Source: Byssothecium circinans
Taxonomy: Eukaryota > Ascomycota > Dothideomycetes > Pleosporales > Massarinaceae
NCBI GenBank assembly: GCA_010015675.1
Contig: ML976983.1
Span: forward strand, 503,604-567,603
Length of the DNA: 64,000 bases
Direction of reading: 5' to 3'
In this document: positions 24,181-34,369 of the stretch, in pieces
Position numbering within the stretch: position 1 is the first letter of the stretch
How the letters are laid out: the number at the start of each line of letters is the position of its first letter
Translations under genes and position numbers: made by a program
Notes under the pieces: generated by a model
Told to the model about the DNA's origin: nothing
The model's input: the letters and a program-made list of their open reading frames with translations, nothing else
The model's database searches: none

Positions 24181-25152
24181 ATGTCTTCAAAACACATCCT
24201 CATCACCGGTGCCGGCGGTTTCATTGGGCAAGAGCTTGCATCCGCACTACTCAAAGCGGAACCAGACACTCATCTAGTCCTCGCCGATGTCTTCTCACCA
24301 CCGTCACCAGACCAAACCCGCACTTCCTCAGTGAAATCCGATTTAACACAATATACTGCCGTCTCGTCCCTCCTCGGAAGCCAAAAATGGAGCGCCTGCT
24401 ACCTACTCCACGGTATAATGTCTGGCGGTGCCGAAGCCAACCTTGATCTCAGACTCGCCGTAAACCTCGACTCCTACCGTCTTGTGCTGGACTACCTACG
24501 AAAAAACCAACCAGGTGTCATAGTCGTGTTTCCCTCTTCACTGGCAATCTATGGACCACCCGATTCTCCCGACGACATTATCTCTGAGAAAACAATTCCT
24601 ATACCGCAGTCCTCATACGGCGCCGAGAAACTCATCATCGAGACTTTGGTGAACGACTTTTCCTGCCGAGGCCTTATCGATGGCCGTGTCGTTCGACTTC
24701 CCACCGTAATTGTACGGCCCCGCGCCCCGTCTGCCGCGGCATCTAGCTTCGCCTCAGGAATCGTGCGGGAGCCGCTTAAAGGTGAAAAGAGCGTGCTTCC
24801 TGTCAGCCAGGACCTTGCCATGTGGGTGTGTTCCCCGAAGACGGTTGTTCGGAACTTGATGGCTATCAAGGACGTGCCTGCAGAAAAGTTACCGAAGAAT
24901 CGGGGTAGGGTGGTGAATTTGCCGGGGCAGACGGTTAAGGTTGGGGAGATTTTGGAGGCGCTTGAGAAGGTGGGTGGGAAGGGGGCTTTGGGGTTGACTG
25001 AGGAGAAGATCGATTCCAAGGTGGAGGCAATTGTTGCTTCTTGGCTGGCGAGGTTTGATATCACGGTTGCGAAGGGGTTGGGGATGGGAGAGGATATTAG
25101 TTTGATGGAGGAGGTGGAGAGGTTTGCGAGTAGCTTGAATAAGCCAGTCTAG
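24181..25152 (+). CDS. NAD-dependent epimerase/dehydratase family protein, D-erythronate dehydrogenase (DenD)-like
   Basis: Extended SDR enzyme, single exon, 323 aa. The Rossmann motif GAGGFIGQ is at residues 10-17. The catalytic Ser and YxxxK (SSYGAEK) are present. The long core matching bacterial DenD is striking: LHGIMSGGAEANLDL, a RGLIDGRVVRLPT run, and PSAAASSFASGIVREPL. DenD oxidises D-erythronate to 2-oxo-tetronate with NAD+ in bacterial tetronate catabolism, and bacterial loci pair it with DUF1537 kinases, as this one does about 1.6 kb away. Some fungal GAL10-like SDRs share the fold, but the segments listed are specific to the DenD branch as I know it. Probably cytosolic; no targeting signal is seen. 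Confidence 0.87.
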   Translation: MSSKHILITGAGGFIGQELASALLKAEPDTHLVLADVFSPPSPDQTRTSSVKSDLTQYTAVSSLLGSQKWSACYLLHGIMSGGAEANLDLRLAVNLDSYRLVLDYLRKNQPGVIVVFPSSLAIYGPPDSPDDIISEKTIPIPQSSYGAEKLIIETLVNDFSCRGLIDGRVVRLPTVIVRPRAPSAAASSFASGIVREPLKGEKSVLPVSQDLAMWVCSPKTVVRNLMAIKDVPAEKLPKNRGRVVNLPGQTVKVGEILEALEKVGGKGALGLTEEKIDSKVEAIVASWLARFDITVAKGLGMGEDISLMEEVERFASSLNKPV

Positions 25153-25604
25153 CTGTGATCTTCAACAGCCGCGAGAGCTCTCTGTCACTGCGAGTTACCA
25201 TTGAAGATGTAGCGTGATATTTGCCTTACCTTGCTACCAACTTTGGAGTCGTTACTGTCAAGGTCAATTCGGTCTATAACAATCTTATTGAATGGACATA
25301 AAGAAGGATCAATGCAAGAAGATCATTGCGAATTTTGATTCAATAATCCGTACAGGTGACTTTAATGATTGCTGGGGTAATCAAAGAAGGAGCAATCATC
25401 GCCACTAGTACTGAATACAGTAGGGTATCAACACAAGGAAAAAACACGATAAGGATAAGGCGCACTGGCCTCGGAACTCGAACGACTTAGGATGAACGAT
25501 TACGTAAGCGGAGCGGATTAACCTGCGTCCGAATGATTGCTGGGGTTTATGTGAATCGATGTTTGAATGAACTGCTTCTGAAATTTTGCTCACAAACACC
25601 CTAC
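25153..25604. other. Convergent spacer, no gene
   Basis: 3' flanks of the DenD-like gene (+) and the AKR pseudogene (-), 452 bp, AT-richer than its surroundings. No coding frame is recognised. Confidence 0.4.
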
Positions 25605-26730
25605 TCATGCCACACTCTCATCATCATCGTGGAAAACAACCGTCCCCCAATTCGGCCGGTTGAACCTTCTCCCCTCCTTCTTCGAGAGTTCATTCAATCT
25701 ATCCATTTCACCATCATCCAGTTCAAACACTCCCAAATTCGCCTTTATCCGCTCCTCAGTCACACTCTTTGGGATAACACTCCACCCACGACTAACCCCC
25801 CATGACAGCATAATCTGCGCCGGTGCCGCCTTCCTCTTATCCGCGATATCCAGCACCACTGGGTGCGAATGCAAAGTCGAGCCCTTCCCGCCCAGCGGTC
25901 CGAACACTGTTTGATGGATACTATGGCTCTTACAAAACGAGTTGAGTTTTTCCTGAGGCAGCAGGGGATGCAATTCTGTCTGATTGACAGCAGGCGTAAC
26001 CTTAGCCGTGGCAAGAAGTTTTTCCAGATTAACCGTCGAAAAATTAGCAACACCAATGGCTTTGACGAGGCCGGTGTCAAGGAGCTTCTCCATCTCTTTC
26101 CAGGTGTTGGTGAAGTCCCAGTTCTGCGCATGCTTTGTGCGGTCATCTTTTCCGAAGTTGGACGCACTTGGGTCATTCGGAGGTAACGCAATAGGCCAGT
26201 GCACGAGGTATAAGTCTACGTAGTCAACCTGAAGATCTGCGAGGGATTTCCGCAACGCGGATTCGACTTGTGAGTGTTGCGATGACCAGAGTTTTGTTGT
26301 GATAAAGAGATCGGAGCGTGGAATATTCGTCTCTTAGAGGACTTCTGTCAAGGCCTTTCCAATCTCTGCCTCATTCCAGTCTGGGCTGTGTAAGCTCAAG
26401 TAACCGTCTTTATCAATATGAACTCACACAAAGGAGCGCAGTCCTAACAGCAAATTAGAGACCGTGCTCTCGTTAAGTAGGAAAACTCACTAGATGGCGA
26501 TAGCCCGCTTTGATGGCAATTTTAACTGCTTTCCCTGCCTCTGCAATTTTTAGAAGTGGTTGATGCGTTACTTGATTCCATAGACCTACTACCTGGTGCT
26601 GCCTGCCATGCGCCGATCCCTTGATAGTGTTAGCTTACCTCTGATGAGTACTGCGTTGAATACAACTCACCACTGCGGGGATTTTGGCTCCAGTGTTCAA
26701 AGTAAATTTCTTTTCACTAGAGGACGGCAT
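25605..26730 (-). pseudogene. Aldo/keto reductase (GCY1/xylose-reductase-like), disrupted
   Basis: The exon chain starting at 26730 reads as a normal AKR: KKFTLNTGAKIPAV, GIGAWQAAP, EAGKAVKIAIKAGYRHL, DCAPLY and NEAEIGKAL, with introns in between. The long final part (26255-25605) has DLYLVHWPIALPP, the His catalytic region, and IPKSVTEERIKANL. Two lesions appear. First, an in-frame TAA at 26334-26336 lies between ALTEVL and ETNIPRSDLF, where relatives read through; it is one C-to-T change from CAA. Second, the first intron joins out of frame by one base: the donor reads GTGGTGAGT, as if one G were lost. The rest of the frame is well preserved, so the damage is recent. A sequencing error could explain one lesion but less easily both. 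If expressed, only a downstream fragment would be made. Confidence 0.75.
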
Positions 26731-27156
26731 TTTGTTAATTTGATGAAACAACTAAACAGCAGCGCACTTTACCTTTGTTTTCATATACAGATATATTTGG
26801 CAAAGCCTAGGCTCATTGGCTTGAGTAGTGGCAGGCTTCTCCGCGAATTCGGCGAGAACACCGCTACATTCCACATGGGGAAAGTATCTCGGCGGAAAAG
26901 TAGGCCGAACCTTATATCATACGTAGTCATTTCATCGGCTGGATGGCCGAATTTCCCTAGCTCACGCATCAAGGCAAAGTTACTCAGTGAAGAATTGGAA
27001 AGGGTTGTCACACGATCGCCAAAAATCCAATGATCGGGCATAAAGCATAACGATAGATGGATGCATGATTGATTACACGAGTGTCGTAGTAAAGAGGAAA
27101 TTCCATCTTTCGAGTCGCTGGATGTAACCCTTATCTCGCCACAAGTCATAGTGACC
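26731..27156. other. Spacer between AKR pseudogene and MFS transporter
   Basis: 426 bp with the promoter of the AKR pseudogene and the 3' flank of the transporter gene. Overlapping short frames have no domain content. Confidence 0.4.
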
Positions 27157-28945
27157 TTAAACTCGCTCGACGTGTACCCGATCATTTCCCTTATTATCAC
27201 CATCAAACTTCCTATCCCGCGCATGGAAAATTTCCCCAACATCATGTCGTACCTTTTCCTCCTCAGTCGGATATGCGCGCTTCCACATAGTCCAGATTGA
27301 ATGCTGGAACAGGTCGTCCATGGATTCGATGGAACGACCCTTCATCTCAGGCATGCAGAAGTAGATGAAAATGACACCGATGTAGGTCAAGATCGCGTAA
27401 ATCAAGACTGGTTGAACTTAGCAATTGCAACGCAAGGCGAGGCGGTTTGTGGTAACTTACAGGTTCCCCATCCCAGATGAGTAAACATGGGGGGTGTAGC
27501 CTTAGTAATTCCGAAATCGACAATCCAATTGGTGAAGAAGCACCACGCCATGCAGAAACTACGGATACGCGAGGGGAAAATCTCAGCGGCGACGACATAG
27601 GGAGCCTGTAATACTATTAGTATTTGTTTTTATAAGCTTCGCCACTGACATGCATACCACTGAGTGTCCAAAGGACCAGCCAAAAGCATAAATATAGATC
27701 CAAACAATGCCAAATATGCCGCCCACTTCTGTCCCTCCACCTACGTCCGGGTTGGCGAAACGCACGTACAAGGCAATGTACAGCATCGCCGTCGCCTGGA
27801 GAGTGGCACCGATCATCAAAGGAATGCGGCGACCCACACGATCGACAATGAAAACAACGTAGATGATGGTTGCAGCGAGTTTCACAACGCCGTACACACC
27901 CGTCGTCAACAGCGCCTGTGAGCCGCCTTGAACGCCGATCATGGTGAAAATCTCTGGGGCGAAGTAGTTGAGGCTGTCGGTGCCGGTAAGCTTGTGGAAA
28001 AGAAAGAGCATGATGGCGAGGAAAAAGCGACGACGGTTGCTTGCGTTGAAGGCAATGTCCTTGAGCACAATCCCGTAGTTGCGTCCCACCGAGGTCTCTT
28101 GCTCCGCATCGACTTGGGCACATGTCTCCATGTACTCCTGTTGAAGATATGCATGATCTTCAGGTAGCTTGCGCAACTTCATTAAGTTCTCCATGGCCTT
28201 TGTGCGGTTGCCTTTGGCAATTAGTGCTCGGGGAGTTTCTTGCACAAAGAACAACATGACGACCATGAATGCGCCAGGGATGAGTTGGATGCCGAGCGCG
28301 AGTTGCCATTGCAGGTTGTCTGTCTTGTCCACGTTCTTCCATCTGCTGACGCCGTAGTTGGTCCAGAAGGCGAGAGAGAGGGCCGTGATAATCATGAGGT
28401 TGTAGAGACAGGTCATTGAGCCACGGATGGATTTTGGCGAATTTTCGGACAGGAACTGAGGTGCACCTGCAGACATGGAGCCAATGGCTACACCTGCCAG
28501 AAACCGGCCAGCGTAGAAAATCCCAAGGTGGGGTATCTCCTGGAAGGCACAACCAACAAGGTAGAGAATGCCATAGAGCATCATCGACCACTTTCGACCC
28601 AGGAAATCGGCAAAGGGCGCTGAGAGCAAGGCGCCTGCTGCACCACCGGCTGCCATGAGGGCGGCAATGTTGCCCGCTCGATGATCGGCTGCATCCTCAC
28701 TGAGCTGATCGAGACCGAAGGCATGTTTGAACGTCGGAAGGGTCAAGACGCCGCCAATATTGCCTTGGTCAAATCCGTAGGCGCAGCCGGCAAAGGCAAT
28801 GGTGGCTGCCAGATAAGCCAGGCGGCCGTTGAATATTTCGCGAGGGTCGCTTCGTGCCTCGGGAGAGACCCTGAGTTGTAGTGTTAGGCGACAAATGTAT
28901 CAGAAGCAATGTTATGACATACCAGATACTTGTTCCGCCACCCAT
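27157..28945 (-). CDS. MFS sugar transporter (sugar porter family)
   Basis: Plasma-membrane sugar or acid-sugar:proton symporter by family. Four exons (28945-28923, 28870-27658, 27605-27461 and 27407-27157) give 543 aa with consistent phases. Twelve membrane segments are expected. Signatures are GFDQGNIGGV in helix 1, the loop DFLGRKWS, the GRFLAGVAIGSMSAGAPQFL sugar-porter motif in helix 4, ETPRALIAKGN at the end of helix 6, DRVGRR in the second half and PEMKGRSIESMDDLF at the end of helix 12. A short hydrophilic tail follows. The first exon is 23 nt (MGGGTSIW) and would be missed by ORF scanning. It is divergent from the BNR gene. The substrate cannot be read from sequence. Confidence 0.88.
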
Positions 28946-29264
28946 GTTTGCTGTTTTGTAAGGACTAGGAATGTCTGTGAGGACCCATCTCTTCAACACG
29001 GTCAAGGCCCTCTTTATACCGCGAGCCTGCAATCAGACAGGGCGGCAATTCACCGCCGACCCCAGATACAGCACGATTTCCCCAGTCTTTTCCCCGCGAT
29101 GAGGAGTTCGGAGACTTGTCCGTAGTGCGGGGTTTCCATTGGGCTAACACGGGCCGATAGGAGCACAACGGGGAATCTTATCCGAGTCAAGATTGTCGCT
29201 TATTAGCTTATTTAATGTTAAAGCGAGGTGATCTCAAGTAACTATTATGCACTGAATCTTTGGC
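28946..29264. promoter_or_regulatory. Divergent promoter, MFS transporter / BNR protein
   Basis: A 319-bp spacer between divergent genes. It contains a perfect palindrome GGCGG-N7-CCGCC at 29041-29057, which includes CGG-N7-CCG, a form recognised by fungal Zn2Cys6 regulators. That a cluster regulator binds here is inference. Confidence 0.4.
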
Positions 29265-30416
29265 ATGGCCAACTTCAATACCGAACTCGATGTACGCTCA
29301 GAGGAGCCGTACTTTGCATCGAATTATATACCCGCTTCTACGGTCCAGGTCCACGCCTCGAATCTCTTGCAGCTCGCAAATGGCGACCTACTCTGTGCAT
29401 GGTTCGGTGGATCACAGGAAGGGCTTTCAGACATCTGCGTTCATCTATCACGTCTTCGAAAAGGATCCCGAACATGGTCCGCGCCGGTCAAGGTTTCCGA
29501 TGATCCCAATCGCAGCGAACAAAACCCAGTACTGTTCCTGAATCCTGAAACGAAAGAATTGTGGCTCCTATATACGGCCCAGCCCGCAGGCAACCAGGAC
29601 AAGGCTGTTGTGCGATTTCGCGTCTCAAAGGATGAAGGCCAAACTTGGGGTCCTGTGAAGAATCTACTCGACGACGAAGGCTTGTTCATCAGGCAACCGA
29701 TTACAGTCCTAAAAGACGGTACTTGGGTCTTACCCGCATGGTATTGTCGCACTCCCCCGGAATACCGATGGATCGGTAACGATGACATCTCGGTTATCAA
29801 ATACACCCAGGACGCTGGGAAGACATGGCACGAGAAAGAGGTCCCCAACTCGACTGGAAGCGTCCACATGAATATAAAGCCTCTACCCGACGGAACATTT
29901 ATTGCATTCTACCGCTCGAGATGGGCAGATCACATTTACACTTCCACATCCGCGAATGGATTGGACTGGACTGCACCCACGCCGACATCACTTCCCAACC
30001 CCAACTCGGGCATCTGCTTTGACACACTTCCCGACGGCCGCATCATCATCGTATACAACGACTCAAAGTTTCAACCTGGACAGGCCAAGCGCGAGGGACT
30101 TTATGATGATATCACTCCTGAAGATGATAAACGCGAAAATCAACCCAAGGAAACAAAAGAAGCCATCTGGGGGGTACCGAGGAAAACGCTCACTGTCGGT
30201 GTGAGCGCTGATCTTGGAAAGACGTGGACGACCAAGGTGTTTCAGGAAGGCGATGGATTTTGTATGACGAATAATTCACGGTCAAGGGAGAATAGAGAGC
30301 TGAGCTACCCGAGTATATGGATCGATGGTAACACTGTCAATGTTGCTTTTACTTTCTGGAGACAGATGATTAAGTTTTGCCGATTTGATCTGGGCTGGAT
30401 TGAGAATCAGGCGTAG
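29265..30416 (+). CDS. BNR/Asp-box sialidase-fold protein (predicted neuraminidase-like family)
   Basis: Single exon, 383 aa, a six-blade propeller by family (BNR_2 type). Asp-box motifs (SxDxGxTW-like) are visible in VSKDEGQTWG, YTQDAGKTWH and VSADLGKTWT, with a divergent SANGLDWT between them. The N-terminal CAWFGGSQEG and central RQPITVLKDGTWVLPAWY match bacterial predicted-neuraminidase proteins. The FRIP arginine motif of true sialidases is not seen near the N-terminus, and there is no signal peptide. A cytosolic glycan- or glycoside-active enzyme with a different substrate is therefore more likely than a sialidase. Its position beside a sugar transporter in an acid-sugar block supports a carbohydrate role. 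Confidence 0.8.
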   Translation: MANFNTELDVRSEEPYFASNYIPASTVQVHASNLLQLANGDLLCAWFGGSQEGLSDICVHLSRLRKGSRTWSAPVKVSDDPNRSEQNPVLFLNPETKELWLLYTAQPAGNQDKAVVRFRVSKDEGQTWGPVKNLLDDEGLFIRQPITVLKDGTWVLPAWYCRTPPEYRWIGNDDISVIKYTQDAGKTWHEKEVPNSTGSVHMNIKPLPDGTFIAFYRSRWADHIYTSTSANGLDWTAPTPTSLPNPNSGICFDTLPDGRIIIVYNDSKFQPGQAKREGLYDDITPEDDKRENQPKETKEAIWGVPRKTLTVGVSADLGKTWTTKVFQEGDGFCMTNNSRSRENRELSYPSIWIDGNTVNVAFTFWRQMIKFCRFDLGWIENQA

Positions 30417-30972
30417 ATTTTAGAGGATGCCGATGGATCAACGAAAGAACTCCAGCTGACCGTTTTGCACATTGAGTTCATGTGAACTATCACTCCCATG
30501 TATCATAGTCCCGTGTCATGAATATCCCGTTGTAAATATTTGGCTTCGCCATAGCCATTGTCATCGAAAGGGGTTGCATCACTACGAAAACCAAAACTGA
30601 TCATCCTACATCAACCTTCTGCGATGTTGTCAACTTGATTTTTCTCATGGTCATGGGACTTCAAAAAACAGGACTGCCGAACGTTAGCTCACGCCTTATC
30701 CCACTTCGGTACTTTAGTGTGGTGTTCGTCTGAGTATCGAGACGAGGCAACCGATGAGAACACTGGTCGGTGAATAGTCCGGACGGGACCTGCGCCGAAG
30801 CCGTGTGAGCACCGAACGGCGCCGTATCCATTTTAAAGGAAAACCTTTAGCGAAGAACGATGCGAGCTCGGTAAACCAAGGCGGTGTCGAGGACCTGGTT
30901 GTATTTCTCCTGGGCCTGGAGTATCTCTGCTTTAGTGTCTTGGTTGCAGAGCTGTTCCCTTCTGTTTTCGAG
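30417..30972. other. Spacer, promoter of the FMN dehydrogenase gene
   Basis: 556 bp between two plus-strand genes. An in-frame open stretch precedes the chosen ATG of the next gene but has no family similarity. No other feature is seen. Confidence 0.4.
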
Positions 30973-32637
30973 ATGGCGACTAAAGCCTTTCCCTTGACAG
31001 AGATCCAATCGCACAACTCTGAAACAGACTGCTGGATAGCAATCAGCAACCGAGTTTGGGATGTAACTGAGTTTTTGAGCATGCATCCCGGGGGTCCTGA
31101 AGGTATGTCTTGTGGCCTCCATCTATCATGTGACTGTTGGAAAGCTAATGGCCTTCAGTGATACTCAAATATGCCGGACAAGATGCGACAAGAGCTTACG
31201 AAGAAGTGCATGCACCCAGCATGCTCGAAGAAACCCTAGCAGCAGATAGGTTAATCGGTGACTTACTACCATCAAACGACGCTTCTCAGGAATAGACGAA
31301 TGTCAAAGACTTCGAAACGCAGTCGGCACTTGTTCCACAGCCAACAACTGTATTCCAACCCGTAACGCAAGCATCGATCACATTCCAGAAGCCGCATTTA
31401 CATTCGCTCATTTCAGCCGCCGATTTCCAAGAAGTGGCTCGACACACTCTCACGCCGAAAGCATGGGCGTTCTACTCCAGCGCAGCCACAGACCTCGTTA
31501 CACACGGCATGAACAAGTCGATCACGCGGCGTATCATGCTGCGGCCACAAGTCCTTCGCAATGTCAAGACTGTCTCTATGAAGCGCAAGATTCTAGGCTG
31601 CGAATCCTCGGCACCATTCTTCATCTCTCCAGCAGCAATGGGTCGCCTAGCACATCCAGACGGCGAATGTGCTCTAGCTCGTAGCTGCGCCAACGAAGAC
31701 CTCATCCAATGCATATCATCCAATGCCTCATACCCCCTCTCCTCCATCGTGAATGCCGGTCGCGAAAATCAGCCCTTCTTCCTCCAGCTATATGTTAACA
31801 GCGATCGATCCAAGACTTCCGAGCTCCTTAAAAAAGCCGCATCGTATGGCATCAAAGCCATTATGGTCACTGTCGATGCTCCGGTACCCGGTAAGCGCGA
31901 AGCTGACGAGAGAATTGCGGCGGAGGATGTCGCGAGTGCAATTTCTGGTGCGGTTGCGAGCAATGATAAGAAGGGTGGTGGGATGGGAAGGCTCATGGCG
32001 CAATATGTCGACAAGACTCTAGTATGGGATGACATCCAATGGATTCGAGAAGTTTCTGGGTTGTCGGTCGTTCTGAAGGGTGTCCAAAGTGCGGCGGATG
32101 CCGTGAAGGCTCTGGAATATAAAGCGGATGGAATCATGTTGAGCAATCATGGAGGCAGATCATTAGATGGGTGAGTGCTATTTTTGTTACTGAGAATGAC
32201 CGTCGAAACTGACCAAAGTTCAGAGCACAACCGACGCTCTTGCTCCTACTGGAGTTGCATCGTGTCTGTCCAGAAATCTTCGACAAAATGGAAGTATACA
32301 TCGACGGCGGCTTTGAGCGCGGCTCGGACATTTTGAAAGCCATCTCTCTCGGTGCCACGGCTGTTGGAATCGGTCGGCCGTATTTGTACTCGTTGAATTA
32401 CAGCGAAGAAGGTGTTGATCACTTAACACAGAGCATGTTGTGACGTTGTTTTTAGTATGCAGTAGCTAACCAAAAACAGTTCTTAAAGACGAGCTGGAGA
32501 CCTCGATGAGGCTATGCGGTCTGACGGATATTGATCAGGCGCACCCTGGACTTGTGAACACGCAGGACGTGGATCATTTAGTTTCGAAGAGTGAAGAACA
32601 CCCGTACATTCGGTGGAGGCCGCGTGCGAAGATGTGA
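30973..32637 (+). CDS. Flavocytochrome b2-like FMN-dependent 2-hydroxyacid dehydrogenase, with a disputed in-frame stop
   Basis: Relatives oxidise L-lactate or other 2-hydroxy acids. Exons 30973-31102, 31159-32170, 32224-32432 and 32480-32637 encode a cytochrome b5 domain (heme ligands in MHPGGPE and VHAPS) followed by an FMN barrel (FYSSAATD, IMVTVDAP, the catalytic His in SNHGGRSLDG, and GATAVGIGRPY). In the linker a TAG at 31293-31295 interrupts the frame. Either it is a nonsense mutation (one C-to-T step from CAG), or a 51-nt intron at 31258-31308 (GTGACT...AAAG) removes it in phase, giving 485 aa. The last intron (32433-32479) needs a GC donor, with a good CTAAC branch site and AG acceptor. 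Everything else is intact, so I list it as a CDS with caution. No mitochondrial presequence is seen. Confidence 0.7.
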
Positions 32638-32943
32638 TCTGTATTCTATGTATATAAAAGCCTTTGATTACATCAACATCGAGACTCGTGGGGTGGCTTC
32701 CTACCCCCGCTGCAGAGATAATTTACTTCCTCTTCTTGTTAAAATGAAATCACCTCAGCATTATAGATCGAAATCAAAGAGTTTATTAAAAGCGAATGAC
32801 TAGAGGGTATCATTAGAATTGTAAATACACCATAGAAACAAAGCTCGACCAGTGCTAAACTTGCAGCACACATCACCCATAGTTCCCAACCCATGCCATC
32901 CGACCATCACTCCCATAACTCTATCCCAAACCCCCTTTATCAT
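32638..32943. other. Convergent spacer
   Basis: 306 bp, 3' flanks of the FMN dehydrogenase (+) and the rhodopsin-fold protein (-). No gene is seen. Confidence 0.4.
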
Positions 32944-34369
32944 TCACTCATAAGTTTGCTCAATTTCCACCGTCTTTGTGATCGCCACATCTGATGAAAA
33001 AGTCGGTGAAGGGTATCGCGGCGGCGGTACTTCTCTCTCCCTTTCCCGCGATGCCGACGACTCGGTTCCAGATACTGTCGCCCCACTGTACGTGCCTTTG
33101 CGACCATGGTCTCTACCCTTAAGCATATCTCCAATGAGTATGTTCTCGTCGGAGCCGAAATCAGGTGTGGTCTTTTGCGTGTGCATGGTGCTTCGTTTCC
33201 CGGTTCGTCGTGAGCTCATCGCGTCGAGGCTTCGGCTTGCGGAGTAGTCGTAGCGAGAGTAGCCTGTTGATCGGTCGCGGCCGAAATGGCGTTTCCAGAG
33301 TGCTGGGAGGACTGGCATGCAGGCTGTGATGATGCCGATATAAACTTCGGCGATACTAGACAGAAATTCCGTTAGGGTCGAGATTTCAAGCAAGAGACCA
33401 AGAGAAAAGCTCACCCCCAAAGGTTCACCCTCATAAACACCAAGGTCTGATTCTCACTCATCCCATTCCTCACAATATCGACCAGCCGGACCGCACTGCA
33501 AACCACGGCAAGACCCCCTGCACTGAACACGGCGGCCACTTTTACCCGCTTTCTCGCCTTCATGTGCAGGTTGCACGTCAACGGTAGCGGCGCCACAAAT
33601 AGAATGGCATCAGACAAGACCGAGATGACTGAGTCGGCTAGGATGAGTGATCGCTGGTTAAAACACTCGCCCGATATTTCCGGTCTCCAGAACTTTGATA
33701 CCGGGCGACAGATTGCCGATTTGAGGGCGAGCACGAGTAAATAGTAGGTGAATAGGCAGGCGAGAATGATCCGCAGCATCAACACCGCACGCTTGATGGG
33801 TGCAAAGACTCGGGCAAGGAACACGAGGATTGAAGCTTTGATGGCAAAACAGCAGGGTCCGTAGAGAACGAGTGTGCAGTACACAGTCTAGAGAGGGTAA
33901 GTTTAAGGGCTAGAGCTTGTAGAAGAGACGTCTTGAGACTCACGATTCCGAAGGGTGTGATCTTCTCTTTTTCTACTTCCCACTGGTTTATACCGCCGCC
34001 GAAGTGATTCATTACTAGGGCTACGACTGAGTAGCCAACAGCTAGCGCCTGTACAAAGTTAGCATTTACACTTTGAATTGATGACCTTGAGTGACGTCTT
34101 GGTTTGATTAAACTTACAAAGCCGACAGTTATCAACCAGTCTTCAAGTTGAAAGTTGCCCAGAATGTGCACTCGTGTGTATATCCGCAGGCACAGTATCG
34201 CACCAACAAGAGTGATGCAAAGTACCTGTGTGACCACACTCGCCAGGTACACCGTCTTTTCTGGGTTCTCATGGTTTGGAATCACGCCCGGAGGCGGCTC
34301 CATCCCGTACTCGACCATGGCCGACACGTTGGTGGGAACTTGAAGTTTGATCTCAGTGAGCGTATACAA
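32944..34369 (-). CDS. Fungal rhodopsin-domain integral membrane protein (Pth11-like group)
   Basis: A seven-helix fungal membrane protein of the rhodopsin/Pth11-like superfamily; some members act in surface or host sensing, but most have no known ligand. Four exons (34369-34118, 34048-33944, 33887-33415 and 33355-32944) give 413 aa. Hydrophobic helices occur near residues 35-60, 80-105, 120-150, 155-185, 205-230, 245-265 and 285-305. Family marks are the LRIYTRVHILGNFQLEDWLI run after helix 1, KASILVFLARVFAP and ADSVISVLSDAILFVAPLP. The extracellular C-rich CFEM domain of Pth11 itself is absent. The C-terminal 100 residues are Ser/Arg-rich and cytoplasmic. Its position between two catabolic genes may be incidental. 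Confidence 0.83.
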
